Positions 9,467 through 17,850 of a stretch of DNA of 64,000 nucleotides are shown one piece after another. A program made the translations under genes and the position numbers. The notes under the pieces are model-generated. The model had not been told where the DNA came from, searched no databases, and was given only the letters and a program-made list of their open reading frames with translations. Numbering within the stretch: position 1 is the stretch's first letter; each line of letters starts with the position of its first letter. Source of the stretch: Arthrobacter sp. JZ12 (GTDB lineage: Bacteria; Actinomycetota; Actinomycetes; Actinomycetales; Micrococcaceae). The stretch spans positions 3,162,001 to 3,226,000 of the forward strand of contig NZ_CP045246.1 in assembly GCF_035189165.1 (NCBI RefSeq), in the 5' to 3' direction.

Positions 9467-9478
9467 TACGATTTCGTA
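9467..9478. promoter_or_regulatory. Palindrome TACGATTTCGTA in the divergent promoter region, candidate GntR operator
   Basis: The arms TACGA and TCGTA flank a 2-nt centre, 43 bp before the start of the FAH-RraA gene and inside the 181-bp gap separating the monooxygenase from the operon. The third gene of the operon region is a FadR-type GntR regulator, whose operators are usually short palindromes of this kind, so autoregulation of the pathway here is inferred. Confidence 0.4.
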
Positions 9479-9520
9479 CATTTCCAGCTCGAACTCCCAA
9501 AGACGCGAGATGAGGAAGCA

Positions 9521-11026
9521 ATGACCGCGATGGGCTCCGCCCCGCCCGTTAGCGCCGAACTGCTCGCACGCACCCGCAAGGTGATCGCCGTTCACGTCAA
9601 TTACCCGAGCCGCGCCGCCCAGCGCGGACGCACGCCCGACCAGCCGTCGTACTTCCTCAAGCCGCCGTCGTCGCTCGCACTGGGATCACCCGACGCGCCA
9701 GGCACGGTAGAACGCCCCGCCGGCTGCGAGCTGCTCGGGTATGAAGGCGAGATAGCGCTCGTCATCGGCGCTCCCGCCCGGCGTGTAAGTCTCCAGGAAG
9801 CCTGGAACCACGTTGAATGGGTGACAGCCGGCAACGACCTCGGCGTCTATGATCTGCGGCATGCCGACAAGGGCTCAAACCTCCGCTCAAAGGGTGGCGA
9901 CGGTTTCACCCCTGTCGGGCCTTCGCTCATTCCCGCTGCCGACGTCGGCCCCTCGGCCATCCGCATCCGCACCTGGCACAACGGCGAACTCACGCAGGAT
10001 GACACAACCGAGGACCTCCTCTTCCCCTTCGCGCAACTGGTCGCCGACCTGTCACAACTTCTCACGCTGGAGACCGGCGACATCATCCTGACCGGCACCC
10101 CGGCCGGTGCGTCCGTGGCGCAGCCGGGCGACGTCATCGAAATCGAAGTCACCGCCGGCAGCTACAGCAGCGGCAGGCTGACCACTCGGGTGATGGAAGG
10201 AACGACGCCGTTCGCCGCCTTCGGTGCCACGCCCAGGACCGATGACACGCAGCGGGAGGAAGCCTACGGCTCCCGGCAGGCGGCCGGACTGCCCCCTCGC
10301 CAACCGGCCCTGGCGCCGGAGCTCAGGAAGAGACTGGGAAGTGTCGCTACCGCCACCCTGTCCTCGCAACTGCGCAAGCGCGGGCTGAACAACGTAACCA
10401 TCGACGGCCTGCAGGCCACCCGATCCGACCGTCGGGTGGTCGGCACGGCGCGCACCCTGCGCTTCGTCCCAAACCGCGAAGACCTTTTCGACTCCCACGG
10501 CGGGGGCTTCAACGCGCAGAAGCGTGCCATAGATTCCGTGAACGACGGCGAGATCCTCGTTCTCGAGGCCCGCGGAGAGAAGGGCGCGGGAACTGTGGGC
10601 GACGTCCTCGCACTGCGCGCACATGTTCGCGGAGCGGCGGCCATAATCACGGACGGCGGCGTCCGGGACCTTTCAGCTGTCGCCGACCTTGATATGCCCG
10701 TCTACTTCGCGAATCCGCACCCGGCTGTGCTCGGTCGCCGGCACATCCCCTGGGAAACCGACGGAACTATCGCCTGCGGGGGCACCACCGTCCAGCCCGG
10801 CGACATCATCGTTGCCGACGCCGATGGCATCGTCGTGATCCCGCCGGCACTCGCGGAAGAGGTAGCAGACGCCGGCATCGAGCAGGAAAAGGAGGAGGAG
10901 TTCATCTACGAGATGGTCCGGCAGGGCAAAAGCGTGGACGGTCTCTTCCCGATGAACGCCGAATGGCGCGCGAAGTACCGGGAGTGGGCGGCAGCTCGAA
11001 ATTCGGAAGGACCGGCAGGTGGCTGA
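9521..11026 (+). CDS. Fusion of a fumarylacetoacetate-hydrolase domain with an RraA-like domain
   Basis: The start at 9521 was chosen because GAGGAAG lies 4 nt upstream; the protein then has 501 residues. Residues up to about 240 form a FAH-family domain (HpaG-like isomerase/decarboxylase) with the metal-site region YEGEIALVIG, DLGVYDLRHADKGSNLRSKGGDGFTPVGP and GDIILTGTPAG. From about residue 270 the sequence is RraA-like, with the conserved GDVLALRAHVRGAAAIITDGGVRD loop carrying the Arg-Asp pair and divalent metal site. FAH domains decarboxylate or isomerise the ring-cleavage product (OPET, HHDD); RraA relatives are aldolases and oxaloacetate decarboxylases. The fusion is the first gene of the operon and probably covers two steps. 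Confidence 0.85.
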   Translation: MTAMGSAPPVSAELLARTRKVIAVHVNYPSRAAQRGRTPDQPSYFLKPPSSLALGSPDAPGTVERPAGCELLGYEGEIALVIGAPARRVSLQEAWNHVEWVTAGNDLGVYDLRHADKGSNLRSKGGDGFTPVGPSLIPAADVGPSAIRIRTWHNGELTQDDTTEDLLFPFAQLVADLSQLLTLETGDIILTGTPAGASVAQPGDVIEIEVTAGSYSSGRLTTRVMEGTTPFAAFGATPRTDDTQREEAYGSRQAAGLPPRQPALAPELRKRLGSVATATLSSQLRKRGLNNVTIDGLQATRSDRRVVGTARTLRFVPNREDLFDSHGGGFNAQKRAIDSVNDGEILVLEARGEKGAGTVGDVLALRAHVRGAAAIITDGGVRDLSAVADLDMPVYFANPHPAVLGRRHIPWETDGTIACGGTTVQPGDIIVADADGIVVIPPALAEEVADAGIEQEKEEEFIYEMVRQGKSVDGLFPMNAEWRAKYREWAAARNSEGPAGG

Positions 11027-11777
11027 CATCGCCGTGGCGGGCTCCGCCATCGTACGGGAAGCGAATGACGCAAAGGCTGCGAGTAAGTCCGAGCAGGCCT
11101 ACACCTCAATCAAGGCGAGGATCCTGGAAGGCACCTTCTCACCGGGATACCGCCTGGTGCTCGCGAAAATCGCCGTAGACCTTGGCTGCAGCGTGGTACC
11201 CGTGCGGGAGGCGATCCGGCGGCTGGAGGCCGAAGGGCTCGTGACGTTCGAGCGGAATATCGGCGCCACCGTATCCGGCATCGATCCCACCGAGTACCTG
11301 CACACCATGCAGACCCTCAGCATCGTGGAGGGAGCGGCAACCGCCCTGGCGGCACCTCATCTGGATGCGGCGGCCATCGACCGGGCGCGTGAGCTGAACG
11401 GAAAGATGCGCGAATGCCTTGAGCATTTCGATCCGGTGCGCTTCACCGTGCTCAACCAGGACTTCCATAGTGTCCTCTTCGAGCACTGCCCGAATCCACA
11501 CATCCTGGACCTCGTGCACCGCGGCTGGAACCGGCTGGCCACGCTGCGGTCGTCGACCTTCCGCTTCGTGCCCGGGCGGGCGCGCGAATCGGTTCGCGAA
11601 CACGACGAACTGCTGCAGTTGATCGAAACTCATGCCGAAGCGGACATCATTGAACGCGCCGCCCGGAGACACCGCGCCGCCACCCTTGACGCCTACCTGA
11701 CGCAGGCGGCTTCGACTGCCCGCCAGGACATTCCGCACGAGAGCCAGGAGGAGAACGATGACGTCCCCAGCACCTGA
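11019..11777 (+). CDS. GntR-family transcriptional regulator (FadR/FCD subgroup)
   Basis: The 252-residue protein starts with GTG after GGAAGGACC and overlaps the upstream fusion gene by 8 bp. An N-terminal winged helix-turn-helix (about 25-95, including AVDLGCSVVPVREAIRRLEAEGLV) is followed by an all-helical FCD ligand domain with the expected metal-binding pattern of Asp/His residues (NQDFHSVLFEHC, REHDELL). It probably senses a pathway acid and represses the catabolic genes in which it lies. Its 3' end overlaps hpaE by 20 bp, so the two are co-transcribed and probably translationally coupled. Confidence 0.9.
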   Translation: MADIAVAGSAIVREANDAKAASKSEQAYTSIKARILEGTFSPGYRLVLAKIAVDLGCSVVPVREAIRRLEAEGLVTFERNIGATVSGIDPTEYLHTMQTLSIVEGAATALAAPHLDAAAIDRARELNGKMRECLEHFDPVRFTVLNQDFHSVLFEHCPNPHILDLVHRGWNRLATLRSSTFRFVPGRARESVREHDELLQLIETHAEADIIERAARRHRAATLDAYLTQAASTARQDIPHESQEENDDVPST

Positions 11778-13308
11778 GAGCACCCGCTTCCTGCCGCATA
11801 GCCTGCCCACCCACCTTCAGCACTACATCAACGGCCAGCTTGTCGACTCCATCAGCGGAGCGACCTTTGACGTGCTGGATCCCGTTTCGAACACCAGTTA
11901 CGCCACTGCGGCGGCGGCCCGGAAGGAAGACATCGACGCCGCCGTCGCAGCCGCGCGCCAGGCATTCCTCCACGGCCCCTGGCCGAGGCTGAAGCCGCGT
12001 GAACGCTCGCGGATACTGAACCGGATCGCCGACGCTGTCGAGGCGCAGGAGGCCCGGCTCGCCGAACTCGAAACCTTCGACACCGGACTGCCGATCACGC
12101 AGGCCCGCGGCCAAGCTCTGCGCGCGGCCGAGAACTTCCGTTTCTTCGCCGACCTGATCGTCGCCCAGTTCGACGACGCCATGAAGGTTCCGGGCTCTCA
12201 GATCAACTACGTCAACCGGAAGCCGATCGGGGTGGCCGGACTCATCACTCCGTGGAACACGCCGTTCATGCTGGAGTCCTGGAAGCTTGCGCCCGCCCTG
12301 GCAACCGGTAACACCGTTGTCCTGAAGCCGGCCGAGTTCACGCCGCTGTCCGCCACCCTCTGGGCCTCGATCTTCGAGGACGCCGGTGTGCCGAAGGGCG
12401 TCTTCAACCTCGTGAACGGCCTCGGGGAGGAAGCCGGCGATGCGCTGGTCCGGCATCCCGACGTCCCATTGATCTCCTTCACCGGCGAAACCACCACCGG
12501 ACAGACGATCTTCCGGAACGCTGCGGCGAACCTGAAGGGTCTGTCGATGGAGCTCGGCGGGAAGTCCCCCTGCGTGGTCTTCGCCGACGCCGACCTGGAC
12601 GCCGCGATCGACTCCGCACTCTTCGGTGTCTTCTCCCTGAACGGCGAGCGCTGCACGGCGGGTTCACGGATCCTGGTGGAGCGTCCCATCTACGACGAGT
12701 TCTGCGAGAAGTACGCAGCGCGCGCGAAGAACATTGTGGTCGGTGACCCGCAGGATCCGAAGACGGAGGTCGGCGCGCTGGTCCACCCCGAGCACTACGA
12801 GAAGGTTGCCTCCTACGTGGAGCTCGGGAAGTCCGAGGGCCGGCTACTGGCCGGCGGCGGGCGCCCGGACAACCTGCCCCTTGGGCTGACCAACAGCAAC
12901 TTCATTGCGCCGACAGTGTTCGCCGACGTGAACCCCGGGGCGCGCATCTTCCAGGAGGAAATTTTCGGTCCAGTCGTGACCATCACTCCCTTTGAGAACG
13001 ACGACGAGGCGCTGGCTCTGGCGAACAACACCCGCTACGGACTCGCCGCCTACATCTGGACCTCCGACCTCACCCGGGCACACAACTTCTCCCAGAGCGT
13101 TGAGGCCGGGATGGTATGGCTCAACAGCCACAACGTGCGCGACCTGCGCACCCCGTTCGGCGGGGTGAAGGCCTCCGGCCTCGGCCACGAGGGAGGTTAC
13201 CGTTCAATCGACTTCTACACGGACCAGCAGGCAGTCCACGTCACGCTTGGGTCCGTCCACACCCCACGGTTCGGCCGGATCGATGACGCCGCCGGCAACG
13301 AAGGCTAG
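11758..13308 (+). CDS. hpaE: 5-carboxymethyl-2-hydroxymuconate semialdehyde dehydrogenase
   Basis: This 516-residue NAD(P)-dependent aldehyde dehydrogenase oxidises the semialdehyde formed by ring cleavage of homoprotocatechuate. The catalytic residues are visible: Cys299 in NGERCTAGSRI and Glu265 in SMELGGKSP, with the cofactor segment TPWNTPFMLESWKLAPALATGN and the closing EEIFGPVVTITPF. AGGAGGA lies 5 nt before the ATG. The family assignment is certain. The substrate is inferred from position directly before the homoprotocatechuate dioxygenase gene (12 bp gap) and from resemblance to HpaE. Confidence 0.88.
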   Translation: MTSPAPESTRFLPHSLPTHLQHYINGQLVDSISGATFDVLDPVSNTSYATAAAARKEDIDAAVAAARQAFLHGPWPRLKPRERSRILNRIADAVEAQEARLAELETFDTGLPITQARGQALRAAENFRFFADLIVAQFDDAMKVPGSQINYVNRKPIGVAGLITPWNTPFMLESWKLAPALATGNTVVLKPAEFTPLSATLWASIFEDAGVPKGVFNLVNGLGEEAGDALVRHPDVPLISFTGETTTGQTIFRNAAANLKGLSMELGGKSPCVVFADADLDAAIDSALFGVFSLNGERCTAGSRILVERPIYDEFCEKYAARAKNIVVGDPQDPKTEVGALVHPEHYEKVASYVELGKSEGRLLAGGGRPDNLPLGLTNSNFIAPTVFADVNPGARIFQEEIFGPVVTITPFENDDEALALANNTRYGLAAYIWTSDLTRAHNFSQSVEAGMVWLNSHNVRDLRTPFGGVKASGLGHEGGYRSIDFYTDQQAVHVTLGSVHTPRFGRIDDAAGNEG

Positions 13309-13320
13309 GAGAGAGGCGCC

Positions 13321-14412
13321 ATGACGGAATATGTACCCACCCCCAACCTTCCGGCTCCTGACATCGTCCGATGTGCATACATGGAGCTGGTGGTCACGGA
13401 CCTGGCCCGCTCCCGGGAGTTCTACGTCGATGTCCTCGGCCTCCACGTGACTGAGGAAGACGACGAGGCGATCTACCTGCGGTCGCTGGAGGAGTTCATC
13501 CACCACAATCTGGTGCTTCGCAAGGGACCGATCGCCGCCGTCGCCGCTCTGGCCTACCGGGTGAGGTCCCCGGAGGGGGTGGACGCCGCCGAGGCCTACT
13601 ACCGCGAGCTGGGCTGCCGTGTTGAACGCCGCCGGGAGGGCTTCACCAAGGGCGTCGGAGACTCCGTTCGCGTCGAGGATCCCCTGGGCTTCCCGTACGA
13701 GTTCTTCTACGAGGTGCAGCACGTGGAGCGACTGACCCAGCGCTACGACCTGTACTCGGCCGGCGAACTCGTTCGGCTGGACCACTTCAACCAGGTCACA
13801 CCGGACGTGCCCCGTGGCCGCAAGTATCTGGAAGACCTGGGCTTCCGGGTGTCGGAGGACATTCAGGATTCCGACGGGGTCACCTACGCCGCGTGGCTGC
13901 ACCGCAAGCAGACGGTTCACGACACTGCCCTGACCGGCGGCAACGGACCGCGCATGCACCACATCGCGTTCGCCACCCACGAGAAGCACAACATCATTCA
14001 GGTCTGCGACAAGATGGGTGCTCTGCGGATCAGCGACCGCATTGAGCGTGGTCCTGGCCGCCACGGTGTGTCGAACGCGTTCTACCTGTACATCCTCGAC
14101 CCGGATGGGCACCGTATCGAGATCTACACGCAGGACTACTACACCGGGGACCCGGATAACCCAACCATCACCTGGGACGTCCACGACAATCAGCGCCGCG
14201 ATTGGTGGGGCAACCCAGTGGTCCCCTCCTGGTACACCGAGGCATCCCTGGTCCTGGACCTCGATGGCAATCCGCAACCGGTCATCGAGCGCGAGGAGAA
14301 AAGCGAGATGGCGGTCACCGTGGGCGCCGACGGGTTCTCCTACACGCGTGAACCCGGCGCGGGTAGCGGGTCCGACGCCGGACAGGGTTTCAAGTTGGGG
14401 GCGCAGCTCTGA
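13321..14412 (+). CDS. hpaD: 3,4-dihydroxyphenylacetate (homoprotocatechuate) 2,3-dioxygenase
   Basis: The 363-residue type I extradiol dioxygenase has two vicinal-oxygen-chelate modules. The residues known from the Brevibacterium fuscum and Arthrobacter globiformis (MndD) enzymes occur here at the same numbers: metal ligands His155, His214 and Glu267, and second-sphere Asn157, Trp192, His200, Arg243 and Tyr257. This makes the substrate call unusually firm. The enzyme opens the catechol ring of homoprotocatechuate beside the hydroxyls. Fe(II) (as in B. fuscum) and Mn(II) (as in MndD) are both possible; sequence does not decide. GGAGAGAGGCGCC precedes the ATG. The hydratase gene follows after 2 bp. 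Confidence 0.95.
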   Translation: MTEYVPTPNLPAPDIVRCAYMELVVTDLARSREFYVDVLGLHVTEEDDEAIYLRSLEEFIHHNLVLRKGPIAAVAALAYRVRSPEGVDAAEAYYRELGCRVERRREGFTKGVGDSVRVEDPLGFPYEFFYEVQHVERLTQRYDLYSAGELVRLDHFNQVTPDVPRGRKYLEDLGFRVSEDIQDSDGVTYAAWLHRKQTVHDTALTGGNGPRMHHIAFATHEKHNIIQVCDKMGALRISDRIERGPGRHGVSNAFYLYILDPDGHRIEIYTQDYYTGDPDNPTITWDVHDNQRRDWWGNPVVPSWYTEASLVLDLDGNPQPVIEREEKSEMAVTVGADGFSYTREPGAGSGSDAGQGFKLGAQL

Positions 14413-14414
14413 CC

Positions 14415-15200
14415 ATGCTGGATGCCCAGACGATTGAAGCCATCGCCGACGAGCTACTCCAGGCCGCGCGCACGCGGACACCGGTTCCCCTGCTGACCGC
14501 CCGCTATCCCGGGATGACGGTGGAGGATTCCTACGCCGTCCAACAGTTGTGGCGGCGTCGTCATGAGGAAGCGGGCCGCACTCTGCTGGGGCGCAAGATC
14601 GGCCTGACCTCGAAAGCAATGCAGGCGGCCACCGGCATCACCGAGCCGGACTACGGCGCGATCTTCGACGACATGGTGTTCCAGACCGGCTGCGACGTCG
14701 AGTGGGACGCCTACACCCACCCGCGCGTCGAGGTCGAGTTGGCGTTCGTGTTGAAGCACAGGCTGAAGGGGCCGGACTGCACGCTGTTCGACGTCCTCAA
14801 CGCCACTGACTATGTGGTGCCGGCCCTTGAGATCCTCGATTCGCGGATCGAGATGGAGGGCCGGACCATCGTGGACACCATCGCCGACAACGCCGCCATG
14901 GGCGCCATGGTGGTGGGCGGTCGGCCGGTGCGGCCCGACGCCGTCGATCTCCGTTGGGTGGCCGCCATCCTCTACCGGAACCAGATCGTGGAAGAGACCG
15001 GCGTTGCCGCCGGGGTGCTGGACCACCCCGCTGCCGGTGTTTTCTGGCTTGCCAACAAGCTCGCCGCGCACGACGACGGCCTGGCCGCCGGGGACATCAT
15101 CCTCGCCGGATCCTTCACGCGCCCGCTCTGGGTGCAGAAGGGCGACACAGTGCACGCCGACTACGGACCGTTGGGAGCAGTGACATGCCACTTCCGCTAG
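14415..15200 (+). CDS. hpaH: 2-oxohept-4-ene-1,7-dioate hydratase (HpaH/MhpD family)
   Basis: The 261-residue protein belongs to the hydratase/decarboxylase family of MhpD, HpaH and DmpE. Features are the GRKIGLTSKAMQAATGITEPDYG loop, the metal-binding HPRVEVELAFVL segment with its paired acidic residues, the ALEILDSRI motif and the C-terminal AGDIILAGSFTRPLWVQKGDTVHADYG. It adds water to the dienoate/enoate intermediate before aldol cleavage. It begins 2 bp after the dioxygenase gene without a strong ribosome-binding site, suggesting coupled translation, and overlaps the aldolase gene by 16 bp. Confidence 0.9.
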   Translation: MLDAQTIEAIADELLQAARTRTPVPLLTARYPGMTVEDSYAVQQLWRRRHEEAGRTLLGRKIGLTSKAMQAATGITEPDYGAIFDDMVFQTGCDVEWDAYTHPRVEVELAFVLKHRLKGPDCTLFDVLNATDYVVPALEILDSRIEMEGRTIVDTIADNAAMGAMVVGGRPVRPDAVDLRWVAAILYRNQIVEETGVAAGVLDHPAAGVFWLANKLAAHDDGLAAGDIILAGSFTRPLWVQKGDTVHADYGPLGAVTCHFR

Positions 15201-15964
15201 AGCCGACCTTCCGCGATGTGCTGGCGTCCTCGGGCCGCCCCCTGGCCGGTATGTGGGTGTGCTCAGGGAGTCCGCTGGTGGCTGAGTTATGTGCCGGTGC
15301 CGGACTGGACTGGCTGCTGGTGGATGCCGAGCACAGTCCCAACGGCCTCGAATCCGTCCTCGCCCAGGTGCAGGCCATTCACGGTTATCCGGTGTCCACG
15401 GTGGTGCGCCCGCCGGTCAACGACACCGTGCTGATCAAGCAGTATCTGGACGTCGGCGTGCAGAACCTGTTGATTCCCATGGTGCATTCGGCTGCAGAAG
15501 CGGAGGCGGCCGTTGCCGCAACCCGTTACCCGCCGGAGGGGGTCCGCGGCGTCGGCTCGGCACTGGCCCGCGCCGCCCGATGGAACCGGGTGCCGGACTA
15601 CCTTGTTACCGCTGCAGACACGATCAGCGTGACAGTGCAGATCGAGTCCGTTGCGGCGGTGGAAGCCGTTTCGGGCATCCTCGCAGTTGATGGGGTGGAC
15701 GCAATCTTCATCGGCCCGGCCGACCTGTCCGCGACCATGGGCCTGCTGGGTCAGCAGGAGCATGAGGAGGTGCGTGCCGCCGTCGAATATTGTCTTGAGG
15801 CCGCGCGGCGGGCCGGGAAGCCGGCCGGCGTCAACGCCTTCAATCCCGATACGGCGCAGCACTACCTTGACCGTGGGGCGTCGTTCATCCTGGTCGGCGC
15901 CGACGTCACGCTGCTTGCCCGCGGTTCAGAGGCCCTGGCTAAGCGGTTCGTCCCGGGAGGCTAG
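15185..15964 (+). CDS. hpaI: 4-hydroxy-2-oxoheptanedioate aldolase (HpaI/HpcH family)
   Basis: The frame stays open upstream, but ATG at 15185 gives a 259-residue protein of the normal family length beginning MPLPLEPTFRDVLASSGRPLAGMWV. The class II metal-dependent aldolase motifs are present: LLVDAEHSPNG with the catalytic His, a VQIESVAAVEAV strand bearing the metal-ligand Glu, and AIFIGPADLSATMG with the ligand Asp. It splits 4-hydroxy-2-oxoheptanedioate into pyruvate and succinate semialdehyde, the last step of the pathway. It is the last gene of the operon, converging on a methyltransferase gene 17 bp away. Confidence 0.92.
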   Translation: MPLPLEPTFRDVLASSGRPLAGMWVCSGSPLVAELCAGAGLDWLLVDAEHSPNGLESVLAQVQAIHGYPVSTVVRPPVNDTVLIKQYLDVGVQNLLIPMVHSAAEAEAAVAATRYPPEGVRGVGSALARAARWNRVPDYLVTAADTISVTVQIESVAAVEAVSGILAVDGVDAIFIGPADLSATMGLLGQQEHEEVRAAVEYCLEAARRAGKPAGVNAFNPDTAQHYLDRGASFILVGADVTLLARGSEALAKRFVPGG

Positions 15965-15981
15965 CATTGTGGCGCTTTCGC

Positions 15982-16626
15982 CTACTCCCGGCTCACTTCC
16001 ACGTAGGCCATGCTCCCCTCACTGGTTATCCGGGCGCTCGACGCCGATGAACGCGAAACTTCCTGCCGCAGTTCTTCCAGTGAGCGCGGTGTGACCACTT
16101 CGCCGGAGCGGTGCAGCAACGACAGATACGCGGCCGAGCGACGGGAACCGCGGAAGAGACTGGAAAGGAACAGTGTTCCGCCGGGCGAGAGCTGATCAAG
16201 CAGCGCGTCGATCAGCCGGGGGACGTCGTCAACCAGGTGAAGCAGGCCAAGGCCGAGAATCGTCTGGTATCTCGTTCCGGACGCGGGTTCAAGCATGTCC
16301 CGGCATTCGAAGTGGATGCGTTCCGGTACCGTTCCGCCGGCCGCAACCGCGATTGCCCGTTCGGCGATCTGAAGCATCGGCGCAGCTGCGTCCACAAGTG
16401 TCGTGGTTCGGCGGCTAGCGACGTGAAGCACCTTCGTTGCCGACGCCGTCCCGGCCGCAACCTCCAGTAACGGGCCGTCAGCGGACCCGAAAGCCCGTGC
16501 AGCGAATTCGACGAACTGCTCAGGCTTCGTTCCCCAGGCGACGCGGTTGTAGAGAGGTGAACCCACCATGCTGTCGTAGACGGCAGCTCTTCTCCTGTAG
16601 AAGTCCGGATTGCCGAAGAAGGTCAT
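15982..16626 (-). CDS. Class I SAM-dependent methyltransferase
   Basis: The 214-residue protein has motif I as PLLEVAAGTASATKVL, an acidic ribose-binding position in TTTLVDAAAPML, and a post-motif SPGGTLFLSSLF. These place it in the Methyltransf_11/25 group acting on small molecules or quinone-like substrates. The N-terminus NPDFYRRRAAVYDSMVGSPLYNRVAWG resembles UbiE-type methyltransferases. GAGAGAG precedes the ATG. No neighbour points to a substrate; it converges on hpaI but is on the other strand and unlikely to belong to that pathway. Confidence 0.8.
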   Translation of the reverse strand: MTFFGNPDFYRRRAAVYDSMVGSPLYNRVAWGTKPEQFVEFAARAFGSADGPLLEVAAGTASATKVLHVASRRTTTLVDAAAPMLQIAERAIAVAAGGTVPERIHFECRDMLEPASGTRYQTILGLGLLHLVDDVPRLIDALLDQLSPGGTLFLSSLFRGSRRSAAYLSLLHRSGEVVTPRSLEELRQEVSRSSASSARITSEGSMAYVEVSRE

Positions 16627-16746
16627 GCAGGAATTCTCTCTCTGTCAGCCCTTTCCCGCGCGCAAACTCCGACCGAATTCTCAGGTTCCGGGTGTACCGT
16701 TGCGCGCAGAACCCATTCCGGCATCACCAGAACGAGGAAGTTCGCG

Positions 16747-17850
16747 ATGACTCGCACAGGGCAGAACCCGTGGCGGCAGTGGATGCCTGCGGCGGTCGCA
16801 GCAGGGGCGATCGGAGCGGCGGCGCTGGTTGTGCCCCTCACGGCCAACGCGGCAGTCGACCTTCCCGACAAGACCGCTGCCGAAGTTCTCGAACTTGTCC
16901 GGGACAAGAGCGTGGACGCCTTCTCCGGCACCGTCGAACAGACCTCAAACCTGGGACTGCCCGACCTGTCCGCACTCGGCGGGAGCGTCGGTGGTGGCGG
17001 CGTCGGCGGCAGCGGCAGCAACAGCGACGGTGACAGCGAAACATCGCCCGCGAGCGCCGCCGTCGAACTTCTTACCGGGTCCCACACGGCGCAGGTCTTC
17101 GTCAGCGGCAAGGACCAGGCCCGCCTGCAGGTCCTCGACCAGCTTGACGAACGCAACGTTATCCGCAACGGCAACGAGCTTTGGTACTACAACTCGGACG
17201 AGAACGAGGCTTTCCACGCCGTCATCGAGGACCACCAGGAGCACGACGCCGGCACCTCCGCACCGAATGACCTCGCCGACCGCCTGCTCGCCAAAATTGA
17301 TCCCACCACCGAAGTCACGGTTGGTTCCGACCGGATGGTGGCCGGCCGCGCGGTCTACGATCTTGTCCTTACTCCCCGATCAGCCGATACCCTCGTGCAG
17401 GCGGTGAGCGTCGCCGTCGACGGCGAAACGGGGCTCCCGCTCGGTGTCACCGTGACCGCGGACGGAAGCAGCGATCCCGCTTTCAGCTCCACTTTCACCG
17501 ACATCAGCTACGCGGAACCGGACGCGGGCCTCTTCACTTTCACCCCGCCGGAGGGAGCGACCGTCACGGAAATCGAGCCCGAGGACCACGGCGAGCACCA
17601 GCGCTCGCACGAGCACCAGAAGCCGGACGGCGAGAAGCCGACCGTGATCGGGGAAGGCTGGGACGCCGTCGTCGTCCTCGCCGCTGGGCAGCAGGAAATC
17701 CCGGACGAGCTCGCGCAGCTCAGCACCCCGGTGGAAAGCGGGCGGCTCGTGTCCACAACGCTGGTGAACGTGCTGATCACCGACGACGGCAGGATCCTCG
17801 CGGGGTCCGTCACCCCTGAACGTCTGCAGGCAGTAGCCGCGCAGCAGTGA
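16747..17850 (+). CDS. Secreted LolA-like/DUF2092-type protein
   Basis: The 367-residue protein starts with a signal peptide or N-terminal anchor (about 12-37, ending LTANAAVDLP). A Gly/Ser-rich loop (about 78-96) interrupts a beta-sheet domain of the LolA/LppX type, with the strands AQVFVSGKDQARLQVLDQ, NELWYYNSDENEAFHAVI and VAGRAVYDLVLTPRSADTLVQAVSVAVDGETGLPLGV. In actinobacteria such proteins are periplasm-like lipid or glycolipid binders, or sensors of regulated proteolysis, not parts of a Lol system. GAGGAAG precedes the ATG. The stop overlaps the GTG of the ABC ATPase gene by 4 bp, so a joint role in moving a lipophilic substrate is inferred. Confidence 0.75.
   Translation: MTRTGQNPWRQWMPAAVAAGAIGAAALVVPLTANAAVDLPDKTAAEVLELVRDKSVDAFSGTVEQTSNLGLPDLSALGGSVGGGGVGGSGSNSDGDSETSPASAAVELLTGSHTAQVFVSGKDQARLQVLDQLDERNVIRNGNELWYYNSDENEAFHAVIEDHQEHDAGTSAPNDLADRLLAKIDPTTEVTVGSDRMVAGRAVYDLVLTPRSADTLVQAVSVAVDGETGLPLGVTVTADGSSDPAFSSTFTDISYAEPDAGLFTFTPPEGATVTEIEPEDHGEHQRSHEHQKPDGEKPTVIGEGWDAVVVLAAGQQEIPDELAQLSTPVESGRLVSTTLVNVLITDDGRILAGSVTPERLQAVAAQQ

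Noticed and set aside
11019-11026. Possible frameshift between the FAH-RraA gene and the GntR gene because the frames overlap
   Set aside because: Both proteins are complete at the junction, and GTG with GGAAGGACC gives an ordinary 8-bp coupled overlap.
13204-14619. A 471-codon open frame on the minus strand
   Set aside because: Antisense to hpaD, where all active-site residues are verified; no ribosome-binding site and no recognisable domain.
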